This document shows, one piece after another, positions 6,989-14,126 of a DNA stretch of 15,915 bases (positions are counted from its first letter, which is position 1; every line of letters starts with the position of its first letter). Below the pieces are notes generated by a model. It ran no database searches, was not told the origin of the DNA, and was given only the letters and a program-made list of their open reading frames with translations. The DNA is from Clostridiales bacterium UBA1742 (GTDB lineage Bacteria; Bacillota; Clostridia; TANB77; CAG-508), in NCBI GenBank assembly GCA_002314935.1, contig DCHW01000023.1, positions 1 to 15,915 on the forward strand, read 5' to 3'. The translations under genes were made by a program, and so were the position numbers.

Positions 6989-7040
6989 TTAAGTCCCTTT
7001 AGCTTTGCGTCCTTGTATTTCTACAAGTTTGCCTTTTTCC
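6957..7040 (-). promoter_or_regulatory. Cyclic di-GMP-I (GEMM-I) riboswitch 2
   Basis: Minus-strand order: GGAAAAAGGCAAA, hairpin CTTGTA-GAAA-TACAAG (7027-7012, GNRA loop), GGACGCAAAGC, GGGACTT, an AT-rich stem-loop closed by GACTT/AAGTC, then CAGCCAGTTAAC. Compared with riboswitch 1, the first hairpin has a T-A pair turned from a T-G pair, a compatible change that supports the fold. The G20-equivalent is G, favouring c-di-GMP. It controls the secreted 498-aa protein through the terminator at 6856-6922. Confidence 0.9.
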
Positions 7041-7048
7041 TTTATTAT

Positions 7049-7077
7049 ATTATATCATTTCAAAATAATTATGTCAA
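7049..7077 (-). promoter_or_regulatory. Consensus sigma-A promoter for riboswitch 2
   Basis: TTGACA (7077-7072), exactly 17 bases, TATAAT (7054-7049) on the minus strand, both hexamers perfect. The -35 begins four bases after the last base of valS, so the unit starts right at the end of that gene. Confidence 0.88.
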
Positions 7078-7080
7078 CTT

Positions 7081-9729
7081 TTATAGTAAACCTTTTATTC
7101 TTTCTTCTATAGACTCTATCATTTCATTAAATTTTATAAGTTTTTGTTGTTCTTCTTGTACTTTAGTTTGTGGTGCTTTTGCTATAAATCCAGGGTTTGA
7201 AAGCATTTTATCTGTTTTAAGTTTTTCTACTAATATCTTTTCTTTTTCTTTTTCCAATCTTGCAATTTCTTCTTCAATATTAACTAAATCTTCAAAAGGT
7301 ATAAATACTTCTGCACCAGAAGTTACTATATTTATAGCATTTTTAGGTATTCCTATTCTTTCTTCTTTTATTTCAATATCTTCTGCAAAACCTAATTTTT
7401 TAATAAATCCATTTGATTCTAATATAAATTGTTCAAAGCCTGGTGCTATAAATATTAATTTTGATTTTTTAGAAGGATGTACATTCATTTTTGTTCTTGC
7501 ATTTCTTATTCCTGTTATAACTTCTTTTATTTGTTCTATATTTTTTTCTTCTTCTTTAAATTCATATTTTATATTATATATAGGATATTCTGAAATCATA
7601 ATGCTTTCGTCTTCATTATATAATTTACCATAAATTTCTTCTGTTACAAATGGCATAAATGGATGCAACAATTTTAATGAATCACATAATACTTTATTTA
7701 ATACATATTGAGCAGTTTTTCTTGAGTTGTCCTCTTTGTTATATAATCTAGTTTTTACAATTTCAATATACCAATCACAAAATTCATTCCATATAAAAGA
7801 ATATATTTTGTCTAACGCAACCCCTAAATCATAATTATCCATATTTACTTTTACTTCTGCAATAAGTGTATTTAATTTAGATAAAATCCATTTATCTTCT
7901 GACAATAATTCTTTAGGTTCTTCCAAAATACTTTCTGTTTCATCTAAATTCATTAACACAAATTTTGCAGCATTCCATATTTTATTTGCAAAATTTCCTG
8001 CTGATTCTAATTTTTCTGGCATAAATCTCATATCATTTCCTGCTGATATTCCAGAGATCAAAGAAAACCTTAATGAATCTGCTCCATATTGATCTATTAT
8101 TTCTAATGGATCAATACCATTACCTAATGATTTAGACATTTTTCTTCCTAAATTATCTCTTACAATTCCATGAATTAATATATCTTTAAAAGGTACTTCT
8201 TCTGTTTGTTCTAAACTAGAAAACATCATTCTAACTACCCAGAAGAATATTATGTCATATCCAGTTACTAATGTATTTGTTGGGAAAAATGTTTTATAAT
8301 CTTCTGTTTCATTTGGCCATCCAAGTGTTGAAAAAGGCCATAATGCAGAGCTAAACCAGGTATCTAATGTGTCTGGATCTTGATAAATATTTGTACTTCC
8401 ACATTTTCCACATTTGCATGGATTTTTAATTTCAACAGTAATTTCTCCACAATCTTTACAATAATATGCTGGTATTTGATGTCCCCACCAAAGTTGACGA
8501 GATATACACCAATCTTGAATATTATTTAACCAATTAAAATATGTTGCTTCAAATTTTTTTGGCACAAATTTTGTTTTTCCACTTTTTACTGCTTCTATTG
8601 CAGGTTTTGCCATTTCTTCCATTTTTACAAACCATTGGTCTGAAACTTTTGGTTCTATAGTTGCCTTACATCTATCATGTTTTGCAACATTATGTGTATA
8701 ATCTTCTATTTTTACTAGGCTTCCATTTTCTTTTAACTCTTCTACAATTTTTACTCTTGCATCATATAAATCCATTCCTTTATATCTTTCAAGTAAATTA
8801 CCCATTTTAAAGTTTTCGTCAAAAACCTCTATTATTTCTAAATTATGTTTTAATCCTGCTTGATAATCATTAGGATCATGTGCTGGAGTAATTTTTACGC
8901 ATCCAGTACCAAATTCCATTTCTACAAATTCATCTGCTATAATTGGTATTTCTTTATTCATTATTGGTAAAATACATTTTTTGCCTACTATATCTTTATA
9001 TCTGTCATCATCTGGATGAACTGCAACTGCTGTATCACCAAGCATTGTTTCTGGTCTTGTTGTAGCAACTGTTACATATCTATTTTCTTCTCCAACAATT
9101 TTATATCTTACATGCCATAAATGAGTTGGTTCTTCTTCATATTCAACTTCTGCATCAGAAATTGATGTATTACAACAAGGGCACCAATTTATCATTCTTT
9201 TCCCTTTATATATATAACCTTTGTCATATAATTTTTTAAATACAGTTAAAACAGCTTCTGAAAGGCCTTCGTCCATTGTAAATCTTGATCTAGACCAATC
9301 TGCACTACATCCCAATTTTTTTTGTTGATTTACAATAGTTCCACCATATTCTTCTGTCCATTTCCAAGCTTCTTCTAAAAATTTTTCTCTACCTAAATCA
9401 TGTTTATCTATTCCCTCTTTTGCTAATTTTTCAACAATTTTTACTTCTGTAGAAATAGCAGCATGATCTGTTCCTGGAAGCCATAATGTATTGTATCCTT
9501 GCATTCTTTTATATCTTATTAATATATCTTGTAATGTTCCATCTAAAGCGTGTCCCATATGTAATTTTCCTGTTACATTTGGTGGTGGCATCATAACACA
9601 ATAGCTTTCTTTTGTCTTATCCATACTTGGTTTAAAATATTGTTTATCTTCCCAATTTTTATAAATTTTGTCTTCAAAATCTTTTGGTGAATAACTTCCT
9701 TCTAATTCATGTTTGCAATCTTTACACAT
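7081..9729 (-). CDS. valS: Valyl-tRNA synthetase
   Basis: 882 residues, normal for the bacterial enzyme, which charges tRNA-Val with ATP in the cytoplasm. Class I signatures are HMGH at 57-60 (PPPNVTGKLHMGH) and KMSKS at 530-534. The editing (CP1) region holds the TTRPETMLGDTAVAVHP motif. Zinc-ligand cysteines appear in WCPCC and in the CKDCG...CKCGKCG insertion, and an extra CxxC sits at the N-terminus (MCKDC). The anticodon-binding helices (FCDWYIE) follow, and the last about 65 residues form the ValS coiled coil (from IARLEKEKEKI). The ATG has AAGGGGG upstream. Expression is controlled by a T-box leader. No terminator follows the gene. Confidence 0.98.
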   Translation of the reverse strand: MCKDCKHELEGSYSPKDFEDKIYKNWEDKQYFKPSMDKTKESYCVMMPPPNVTGKLHMGHALDGTLQDILIRYKRMQGYNTLWLPGTDHAAISTEVKIVEKLAKEGIDKHDLGREKFLEEAWKWTEEYGGTIVNQQKKLGCSADWSRSRFTMDEGLSEAVLTVFKKLYDKGYIYKGKRMINWCPCCNTSISDAEVEYEEEPTHLWHVRYKIVGEENRYVTVATTRPETMLGDTAVAVHPDDDRYKDIVGKKCILPIMNKEIPIIADEFVEMEFGTGCVKITPAHDPNDYQAGLKHNLEIIEVFDENFKMGNLLERYKGMDLYDARVKIVEELKENGSLVKIEDYTHNVAKHDRCKATIEPKVSDQWFVKMEEMAKPAIEAVKSGKTKFVPKKFEATYFNWLNNIQDWCISRQLWWGHQIPAYYCKDCGEITVEIKNPCKCGKCGSTNIYQDPDTLDTWFSSALWPFSTLGWPNETEDYKTFFPTNTLVTGYDIIFFWVVRMMFSSLEQTEEVPFKDILIHGIVRDNLGRKMSKSLGNGIDPLEIIDQYGADSLRFSLISGISAGNDMRFMPEKLESAGNFANKIWNAAKFVLMNLDETESILEEPKELLSEDKWILSKLNTLIAEVKVNMDNYDLGVALDKIYSFIWNEFCDWYIEIVKTRLYNKEDNSRKTAQYVLNKVLCDSLKLLHPFMPFVTEEIYGKLYNEDESIMISEYPIYNIKYEFKEEEKNIEQIKEVITGIRNARTKMNVHPSKKSKLIFIAPGFEQFILESNGFIKKLGFAEDIEIKEERIGIPKNAINIVTSGAEVFIPFEDLVNIEEEIARLEKEKEKILVEKLKTDKMLSNPGFIAKAPQTKVQEEQQKLIKFNEMIESIEERIKGLL

Positions 9730-9784
9730 AAAAATCCCCCTTTTATTTTTTTACAATTTAAATCAAATTTACTATTAACTAAAT

Positions 9785-9813
9785 AGAGCCTGCCCTTAAA
9801 TAGGGCAAGCTCT
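9785..9813 (-). terminator. T-box terminator hairpin of valS
   Basis: AGAGCTTGCCCT (9813-9802) and AGGGCAGGCTCT (9796-9785) form a 12-bp stem with one T-G pair and a 5-base loop. The tail is weak (ATTTAGTTAA rather than a run of T), so termination may be leaky or depend on additional factors. A TAGG in the T-box can pair with CCTA beside the terminator's left arm to form the antiterminator. Confidence 0.8.
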
Positions 9814-10011
9814 TACTCGCGGTACCAACCTAATTTATATAAAACTAATTTTATACATCTATATATCTTTAACGCAGATTTACGAATTAACCTAAAGTTA
9901 TTTTCAGCTAATCAACTCCAAAGCTACATTCAAATTTACTTTTCTTAAAAAGGTTTTCAGCCTATGACCTTTTCTCTCTTTAAAGTAGTTAAATTTTACT
10001 CCTCTTCTTCA
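9785..10011 (-). promoter_or_regulatory. T-box riboswitch leader of valS, specifier GTA (Val)
   Basis: On the minus strand Stem I starts with GAAGAGGAGTA (10007-9997) and carries the AG-bulge AGAGAG and distal GGCTGAAAACC. Its 3' side reads GAATGTAGCTTTGGAG, placing GTA (9927-9925) as the specifier codon, a valine codon that agrees with valS. The T-box AGGTTGGTACCGCG (9831-9818) differs by one base from the common AGGGTGGTACCGCG. Uncharged tRNA-Val is expected to stabilise the antiterminator and allow valS transcription. Confidence 0.95.
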
Positions 10012-10036
10012 CAGTTTTTATTAATTATGATTTTAA

Positions 10037-10065
10037 ATAATATCATATATTCATTTATATTTCAA
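10037..10065 (-). promoter_or_regulatory. Promoter of the valS T-box leader
   Basis: Minus strand: TTGAAA (10065-10060), 17 bases, TATTAT (10042-10037). Transcription would start about 20-25 bases before Stem I of the T-box, the expected position. Confidence 0.6.
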
Positions 10066-10096
10066 TATATAATGAATAAAAATATTTTCTTTATAT

Positions 10097-10127
10097 ACAA
10101 ATGAAGGTAGTTTATTAAACTACCTTC
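10097..10127 (-). terminator. Probable weak terminator after ssb
   Basis: GAAGGTAGTT (10127-10118 on the minus strand) pairs with AACTACCTTC (10112-10103), a 10-bp perfect stem with a 5-base loop, just past the ssb stop. The following tail ATTTGT is poor in T, so efficiency is uncertain. Confidence 0.5.
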
Positions 10128-10132
10128 TAAAA

Positions 10133-10801
10133 TTACATTGCTTCTTCATTTTGTTCTTCAATACCATCTTTTTTATTTACAATTTCTAAATTTCCAATTG
10201 ATACTTCATAAGCTACTCTTGTTTCAGCTGTTCCATCTTCAAATTTCTTTTCGTATGTTCTACTTTGAACTCTTCCAACAATTTTAACTTCTGTACCAAC
10301 TTCCATATTTTCACAAAATCTAGCATTTCTTCCCCATGCAATACAAGGAATATAATCTGATTTATTATATGCTCTATTTACTGCTAATAAAATATCAGAT
10401 ATTTCTCTTCCAAATGGTGTTTTTCTATAAATTGGTCTCTTACATATATAACCATTTAAAACAACTTCGTTTGACACTTTATTTTCATTTTCTTCTTCGT
10501 TATATTCTTTAATGTCTTTTGCAAATACAGTTAAAACTAATTTGTTTTTTTCTCCTGTGTAGCTATTATATGATCTGAATTGACCATCTATAACTACATT
10601 TTTTCCAATATCTAAACCAAAATTTGATATAAGTCTTTCGGATATTGTAATTGGAATTATATCTGCATTTCCACTCAAACGAGCTACCTCTAAATTAAAT
10701 ATGTAAAATGTTTCTCCATAAATTTCATGACTAAAATTTTTATCGCTAATAATTTTTCCTACTAATGATAGGCAATTATTTTCTGTGTAATTTGTAACCA
10801 A
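10133..10801 (-). CDS. ssb: Single-stranded DNA-binding protein with two OB folds
   Basis: 222 residues with a TTG start at 10801 after GGGAGG. Residues 110-212 are a recognisable SSB OB fold (LNGYICKRPIYRKTPFGREISDILLAVNRAY, IPCIAWGRNARFCENMEVG, VKIVGRVQSRTYEKKFEDG). Residues 10-97 form a second, more degenerate OB fold of the same pattern (LVGKIISDKNFS, VVIDGQFRSYNSYTGEKNKLVLTVFAKDI), suggesting internal duplication. The tail EEQNEEAM is acidic but lacks the DDDIPF-type tip that recruits SSB partners. It may therefore be a secondary SSB or a Clostridia-specific form rather than the main replication SSB; the gene symbol is given for the family. Confidence 0.85.
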   Translation of the reverse strand: MVTNYTENNCLSLVGKIISDKNFSHEIYGETFYIFNLEVARLSGNADIIPITISERLISNFGLDIGKNVVIDGQFRSYNSYTGEKNKLVLTVFAKDIKEYNEEENENKVSNEVVLNGYICKRPIYRKTPFGREISDILLAVNRAYNKSDYIPCIAWGRNARFCENMEVGTEVKIVGRVQSRTYEKKFEDGTAETRVAYEVSIGNLEIVNKKDGIEEQNEEAM

Positions 10802-10869
10802 TTTTACTTCCTCCCTTTTAGTTTCTCTATAGTATTTTATTCATAATGTTTTTACTTTAGAATAAATTT

Positions 10870-10882
10870 TTGTTCATAACAA
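10870..10882. promoter_or_regulatory. Inverted repeat at the ssb transcription start (operator candidate)
   Basis: TTGTT-CAT-AACAA, two perfect 5-base arms around 3 bases, lies directly downstream of the ssb -10 hexamer and so overlaps the expected start of transcription. It does not match the Firmicutes LexA box. Short AT-rich palindromes occur by chance. Confidence 0.3.
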
Positions 10883-10886
10883 GTCT

Positions 10887-10915
10887 ATTATACTACTTTT
10901 GGAAGGTTTTGTCTA
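10887..10915 (-). promoter_or_regulatory. Promoter of ssb
   Basis: TAGACA (10915-10910), 17 bases, perfect TATAAT (10892-10887) on the minus strand, in the greA-ssb gap. The leader to the TTG start would be about 80 bases. Confidence 0.7.
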
Positions 10916-10935
10916 CATAAAATGTTAAATTTGTT

Positions 10936-11412
<477 letters not shown>

Positions 11413-11451
11413 ATTTAAAATCTCCTTTACAAAAATATTATTAGTTTAATC

Positions 11452-11480
11452 ATATTACTCCACTATTATAAATTTGTCAA
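11452..11480 (-). promoter_or_regulatory. Promoter of greA
   Basis: Perfect TTGACA (11480-11475), 17 bases, TAATAT (11457-11452) on the minus strand, in the short gap after the preceding gene's stop and about 40 bases before the greA start. Confidence 0.75.
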
Positions 11481-11494
11481 GTATAATAATTAAA

Positions 11495-12367
11495 TTATTT
11501 TACTAATTCATTTTCACTAATTATTCCATTTGTTCCAATTATTTTTTTTACATAAATATCATCTCTTACTATGCATTTTATTATTTCATTTAAATCTTTT
11601 TTATATATTAAGCTTTCGTAAATAATTTCGTTTTTAAATCCTTTTATTTGATGCTTTAATGGTATATTAAGTATAAAATCATTTATTATTATTCCATTAA
11701 ATCTCATACAACGTATTTTTATTTCTTCATATGTATTTATTATAATTGCATTTGTATTTATAACATAACTATTTATTAATTCTTCTGGAAAATCATAATT
11801 TATTATAATTGTGCTTTTACTTAAACTTTTTTGCTTATTATTTGAAATATTTATTAGTATTCCTAATTTATTATATAAGTAATTATCTATTTCTTTAAAT
11901 TTTTCTATATGATTTGTAACAATATTTACTCTTTTTACCTTAGTAGAAATTAAAATAATATTTTGTATGTCTATATTATTTAAATCATTTATTAATATTG
12001 TTACTTCATTAAATTTATCTTTTTTATATTTATATATGTACTCTAAAACATTATAGCTTAATGCTTTATATAAAAATCTTCCATTTAATATATTTATATT
12101 ATTATCATATAATTTGTTTTTTAATAATTTATTTGTATTTAAAACTTCAGACAATACTATATTTTCAATATTTTCATTATATATTTTTTTTAATAAACCA
12201 TTTGAAATTTTTCTTGTTAAATATTTTGTAAATTTTGTTTCTTTACAAACCGGTAAAATATATATTTTTTTATCTTCTATATTACATTCTTCAATTTTAT
12301 TAAATAATCTTTTAAATTTTAATTTCCAATTATTTTCCTCTGATTCCTTTATATATATTATTTTCAA
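11495..12367 (-). CDS. Unrecognised Rossmann-like conserved protein
   Basis: 290 residues from a TTG at 12367, preceded by AGGTG at 6-base spacing; no better start was seen. It has no signal peptide or TM helix. Residues 121-190 alternate beta strands and helices (EVTILINDLNN, RVNIVTNHIEKFKEIDNYLYNKLGILI, KSTIIINYDFPEE, AIIINTYEEI), like a Rossmann or shikimate-dehydrogenase-type nucleotide fold, but no GxGxxG loop is present, so cofactor binding is doubtful. Composition is extreme in Ile, Asn and Lys. No function is assigned. The upstream hairpin separates it from the prepilin-like gene; greA downstream has its own promoter. Confidence 0.7.
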   Translation of the reverse strand: MKIIYIKESEENNWKLKFKRLFNKIEECNIEDKKIYILPVCKETKFTKYLTRKISNGLLKKIYNENIENIVLSEVLNTNKLLKNKLYDNNINILNGRFLYKALSYNVLEYIYKYKKDKFNEVTILINDLNNIDIQNIILISTKVKRVNIVTNHIEKFKEIDNYLYNKLGILINISNNKQKSLSKSTIIINYDFPEELINSYVINTNAIIINTYEEIKIRCMRFNGIIINDFILNIPLKHQIKGFKNEIIYESLIYKKDLNEIIKCIVRDDIYVKKIIGTNGIISENELVK

Positions 12368-12383
12368 TTACATCACCTAAAAT

Positions 12384-12421
12384 AATTAATAGTCAAGACT
12401 TTATAGTCTTGTCTATTAATT
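12384..12421 (-). terminator. Hairpin after the prepilin-like gene, probable terminator
   Basis: Arms 12384-12399 and 12406-12421 pair over 16 positions with a single mismatch and a 6-base loop; the centre is CAAGAC/GTCTTG. On the minus strand the tail is ATTTTAGG. It lies 31 bases past the stop at 12453 and just before the Shine-Dalgarno site of the next gene, so it may instead attenuate or insulate that gene. Confidence 0.55.
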
Positions 12422-12452
12422 ATATTTAGATTATATAAAAATATTCTTTATA

Positions 12453-14114
12453 TTATACATCTTCTCCTTTTAAAAATGTTCCTGTTCCGGAATTTGTATA
12501 AAATTTATTTTCAACTAAATCATATAGTCCAATTGTTCCAATACTACATATGTTTCCATTTACATCTTTCATTTCATTTGTACAATAACACGAAATAAAA
12601 TCTCTTGTTAATTCTCCATCTTCATAAATTTTAACACTGTACATCCTTCCAATAAATCTATTATCATATGTATTACCCGCATTATTACATGCAAATATCC
12701 ATACTGGATATCCTGTACTTTCTAGAGTTAATCTATTTGTTGCATAATTTTGACCATTAACTAACAAATTTGAAACACTAAATTCCACTTCATATAATAC
12801 ATTTATACTAAATGTAGTTGCATTTACATTGCTGCCTGTAATTTCATGATAAAAATTTCCTGAATTATTAGCAAGTGCTAAAAGACTAGTTTTACCATAA
12901 GTTGTCCTATTTCCAGAACCAATAAACCATCTATAAGATGTACTATTATTAGTTGACATTAATTTTAAATAATACTTTGTATTTACAGATGGTATATATC
13001 CCGTATCAATATATTGTGTTCCTGTACTTTCTATATATTCTACTTTTTGATATTCTTTTGGCAATCCAGCTATGTCTTTTGTTTTTATATAATCATTTTC
13101 ATCTTGATATGCAATTGTAGCTTTTTCATCTGACATTATATAATTTTTTTCTTTTTTTATCTGACCATTAAATGTAACATTTAATTTTATTTTTGTCTTT
13201 CCTGTAGAATTATCAGTAGTAAATACACAATTTTCTATGTCTTTTAATAATGCAATTTTAGTATTATCTTCTTTATCTTTTTTTATTACTATATTAGTAT
13301 TTGTTACTTCCTTACCTTTTCCAAAAGTTCCAGTTCCTTTATTTATATAAAAATTACCATTAACAATATCATATATTCCAATAACACCATCAACTTTACG
13401 GTAACATGGAATAAAGTTTTTTATTAAATTTCCAGATGCATCATAAATTTTAGCTGAATACAGCTTCATTGATGCACCATCATAATTTCCTTTCCAGTTT
13501 CTTGCAAATATATAAATATTGGATTCTATTGCATTTGTATTTATTCCTGTTGCATCTAATCTGTCTGTTAAATTATTTGAAGAATAGGTGAATTTAGCTC
13601 CTGTGTATAATTTATTATCATATACTCCAGCTTCAAAATTACTATTTGTTCCACAAAACCATTTATTATTTATTTTTGATGTTAATTGCATGTCTAAAAC
13701 TATTTTTTCACCAACATCAATAAATTTAGTATTAGTATCAATATATTGTGTTCCTGTACTTTCTATATATTCTAATTCTTGATATTCTGGGTCTGGCACT
13801 TCTATTTGTTCTATATTTAAATATAAAACTTTTTTGTCTTGATCATATTCATATATATTACCAGATGAAAATTTTATAGTTTTTCCGTCGTTTGAAACAG
13901 TAACATTATTACCTTCTTTTTTAGTATCTTCAAGAAAATATAAATTAAATTGATTTAATTCTGATTCTACTGTTGAATCATTAGTTATTTCTTTTAATCC
14001 CTTTTGGTAATTACCTCTTATTACTGTAAGCATTACAATTACAAATATTGTAATTACTATATATACTGTTAAAGAAACTAATGTTATACCTTTTTGATTC
14101 TTCAACAAAAACAC
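12453..14114 (-). CDS. Prepilin-like protein with two LamG-like 'YIESTGTQYIDT' domains
   Basis: 553 residues from a GTG at 14114; TTG codons at 14108 and 14105 are alternatives, since GAGG abuts the GTG. Residues 1-9 end in KG and are followed by ITLVSLTVYIVITIFVIVMLTVI, a type IV prepilin leader and helix, but mature position 5 is Ser instead of Glu. Residues 50-101 resemble a minor-pilin head (SGNIYEYDQDKKVLYLN). Domain A spans about 108-269 and domain B about 353-552; both start EYQ-x-x-EYIESTGTQYIDT and end (Y/F)-T/I-N-x-GTGTF-x-KG. Between them residues 286-330 (IALLKDIENCVFTT...IKLNVTFNG) look like the rest of the pilin head. The YIESTGTQYIDT domain is, from memory, common in gut-bacterial and phage surface proteins and probably LamG-like. 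A surface or pseudopilus role is inferred. The start is 12 bases after mnmA. Confidence 0.75.
   Translation of the reverse strand: MFLLKNQKGITLVSLTVYIVITIFVIVMLTVIRGNYQKGLKEITNDSTVESELNQFNLYFLEDTKKEGNNVTVSNDGKTIKFSSGNIYEYDQDKKVLYLNIEQIEVPDPEYQELEYIESTGTQYIDTNTKFIDVGEKIVLDMQLTSKINNKWFCGTNSNFEAGVYDNKLYTGAKFTYSSNNLTDRLDATGINTNAIESNIYIFARNWKGNYDGASMKLYSAKIYDASGNLIKNFIPCYRKVDGVIGIYDIVNGNFYINKGTGTFGKGKEVTNTNIVIKKDKEDNTKIALLKDIENCVFTTDNSTGKTKIKLNVTFNGQIKKEKNYIMSDEKATIAYQDENDYIKTKDIAGLPKEYQKVEYIESTGTQYIDTGYIPSVNTKYYLKLMSTNNSTSYRWFIGSGNRTTYGKTSLLALANNSGNFYHEITGSNVNATTFSINVLYEVEFSVSNLLVNGQNYATNRLTLESTGYPVWIFACNNAGNTYDNRFIGRMYSVKIYEDGELTRDFISCYCTNEMKDVNGNICSIGTIGLYDLVENKFYTNSGTGTFLKGEDV
13003..13042 (-). 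repeat. 40-bp exact repeat, copy in domain B
   Basis: Identical over 40 bases to 13735-13774; it encodes the EYIESTGTQYIDT start of the second domain. DNA identity higher than the protein similarity of the rest of the domains suggests recent duplication or gene conversion of this segment. Confidence 0.9.
13735..13774 (-). repeat. 40-bp exact repeat, copy in domain A
   Basis: This is the first copy of the repeat found again at 13003-13042, 732 bases away in the same gene and in the same frame. It could mediate in-frame deletion of one domain by recombination. Confidence 0.9.
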
Positions 14115-14126
14115 CTCTTCCTTTGT

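Noticed and set aside
7013..7633. Plus-strand open frame of 206 codons
   Set aside because: Antisense to the valS coiled-coil region and to riboswitch 2; low-complexity Ser/Phe-rich product with no ribosome binding site.
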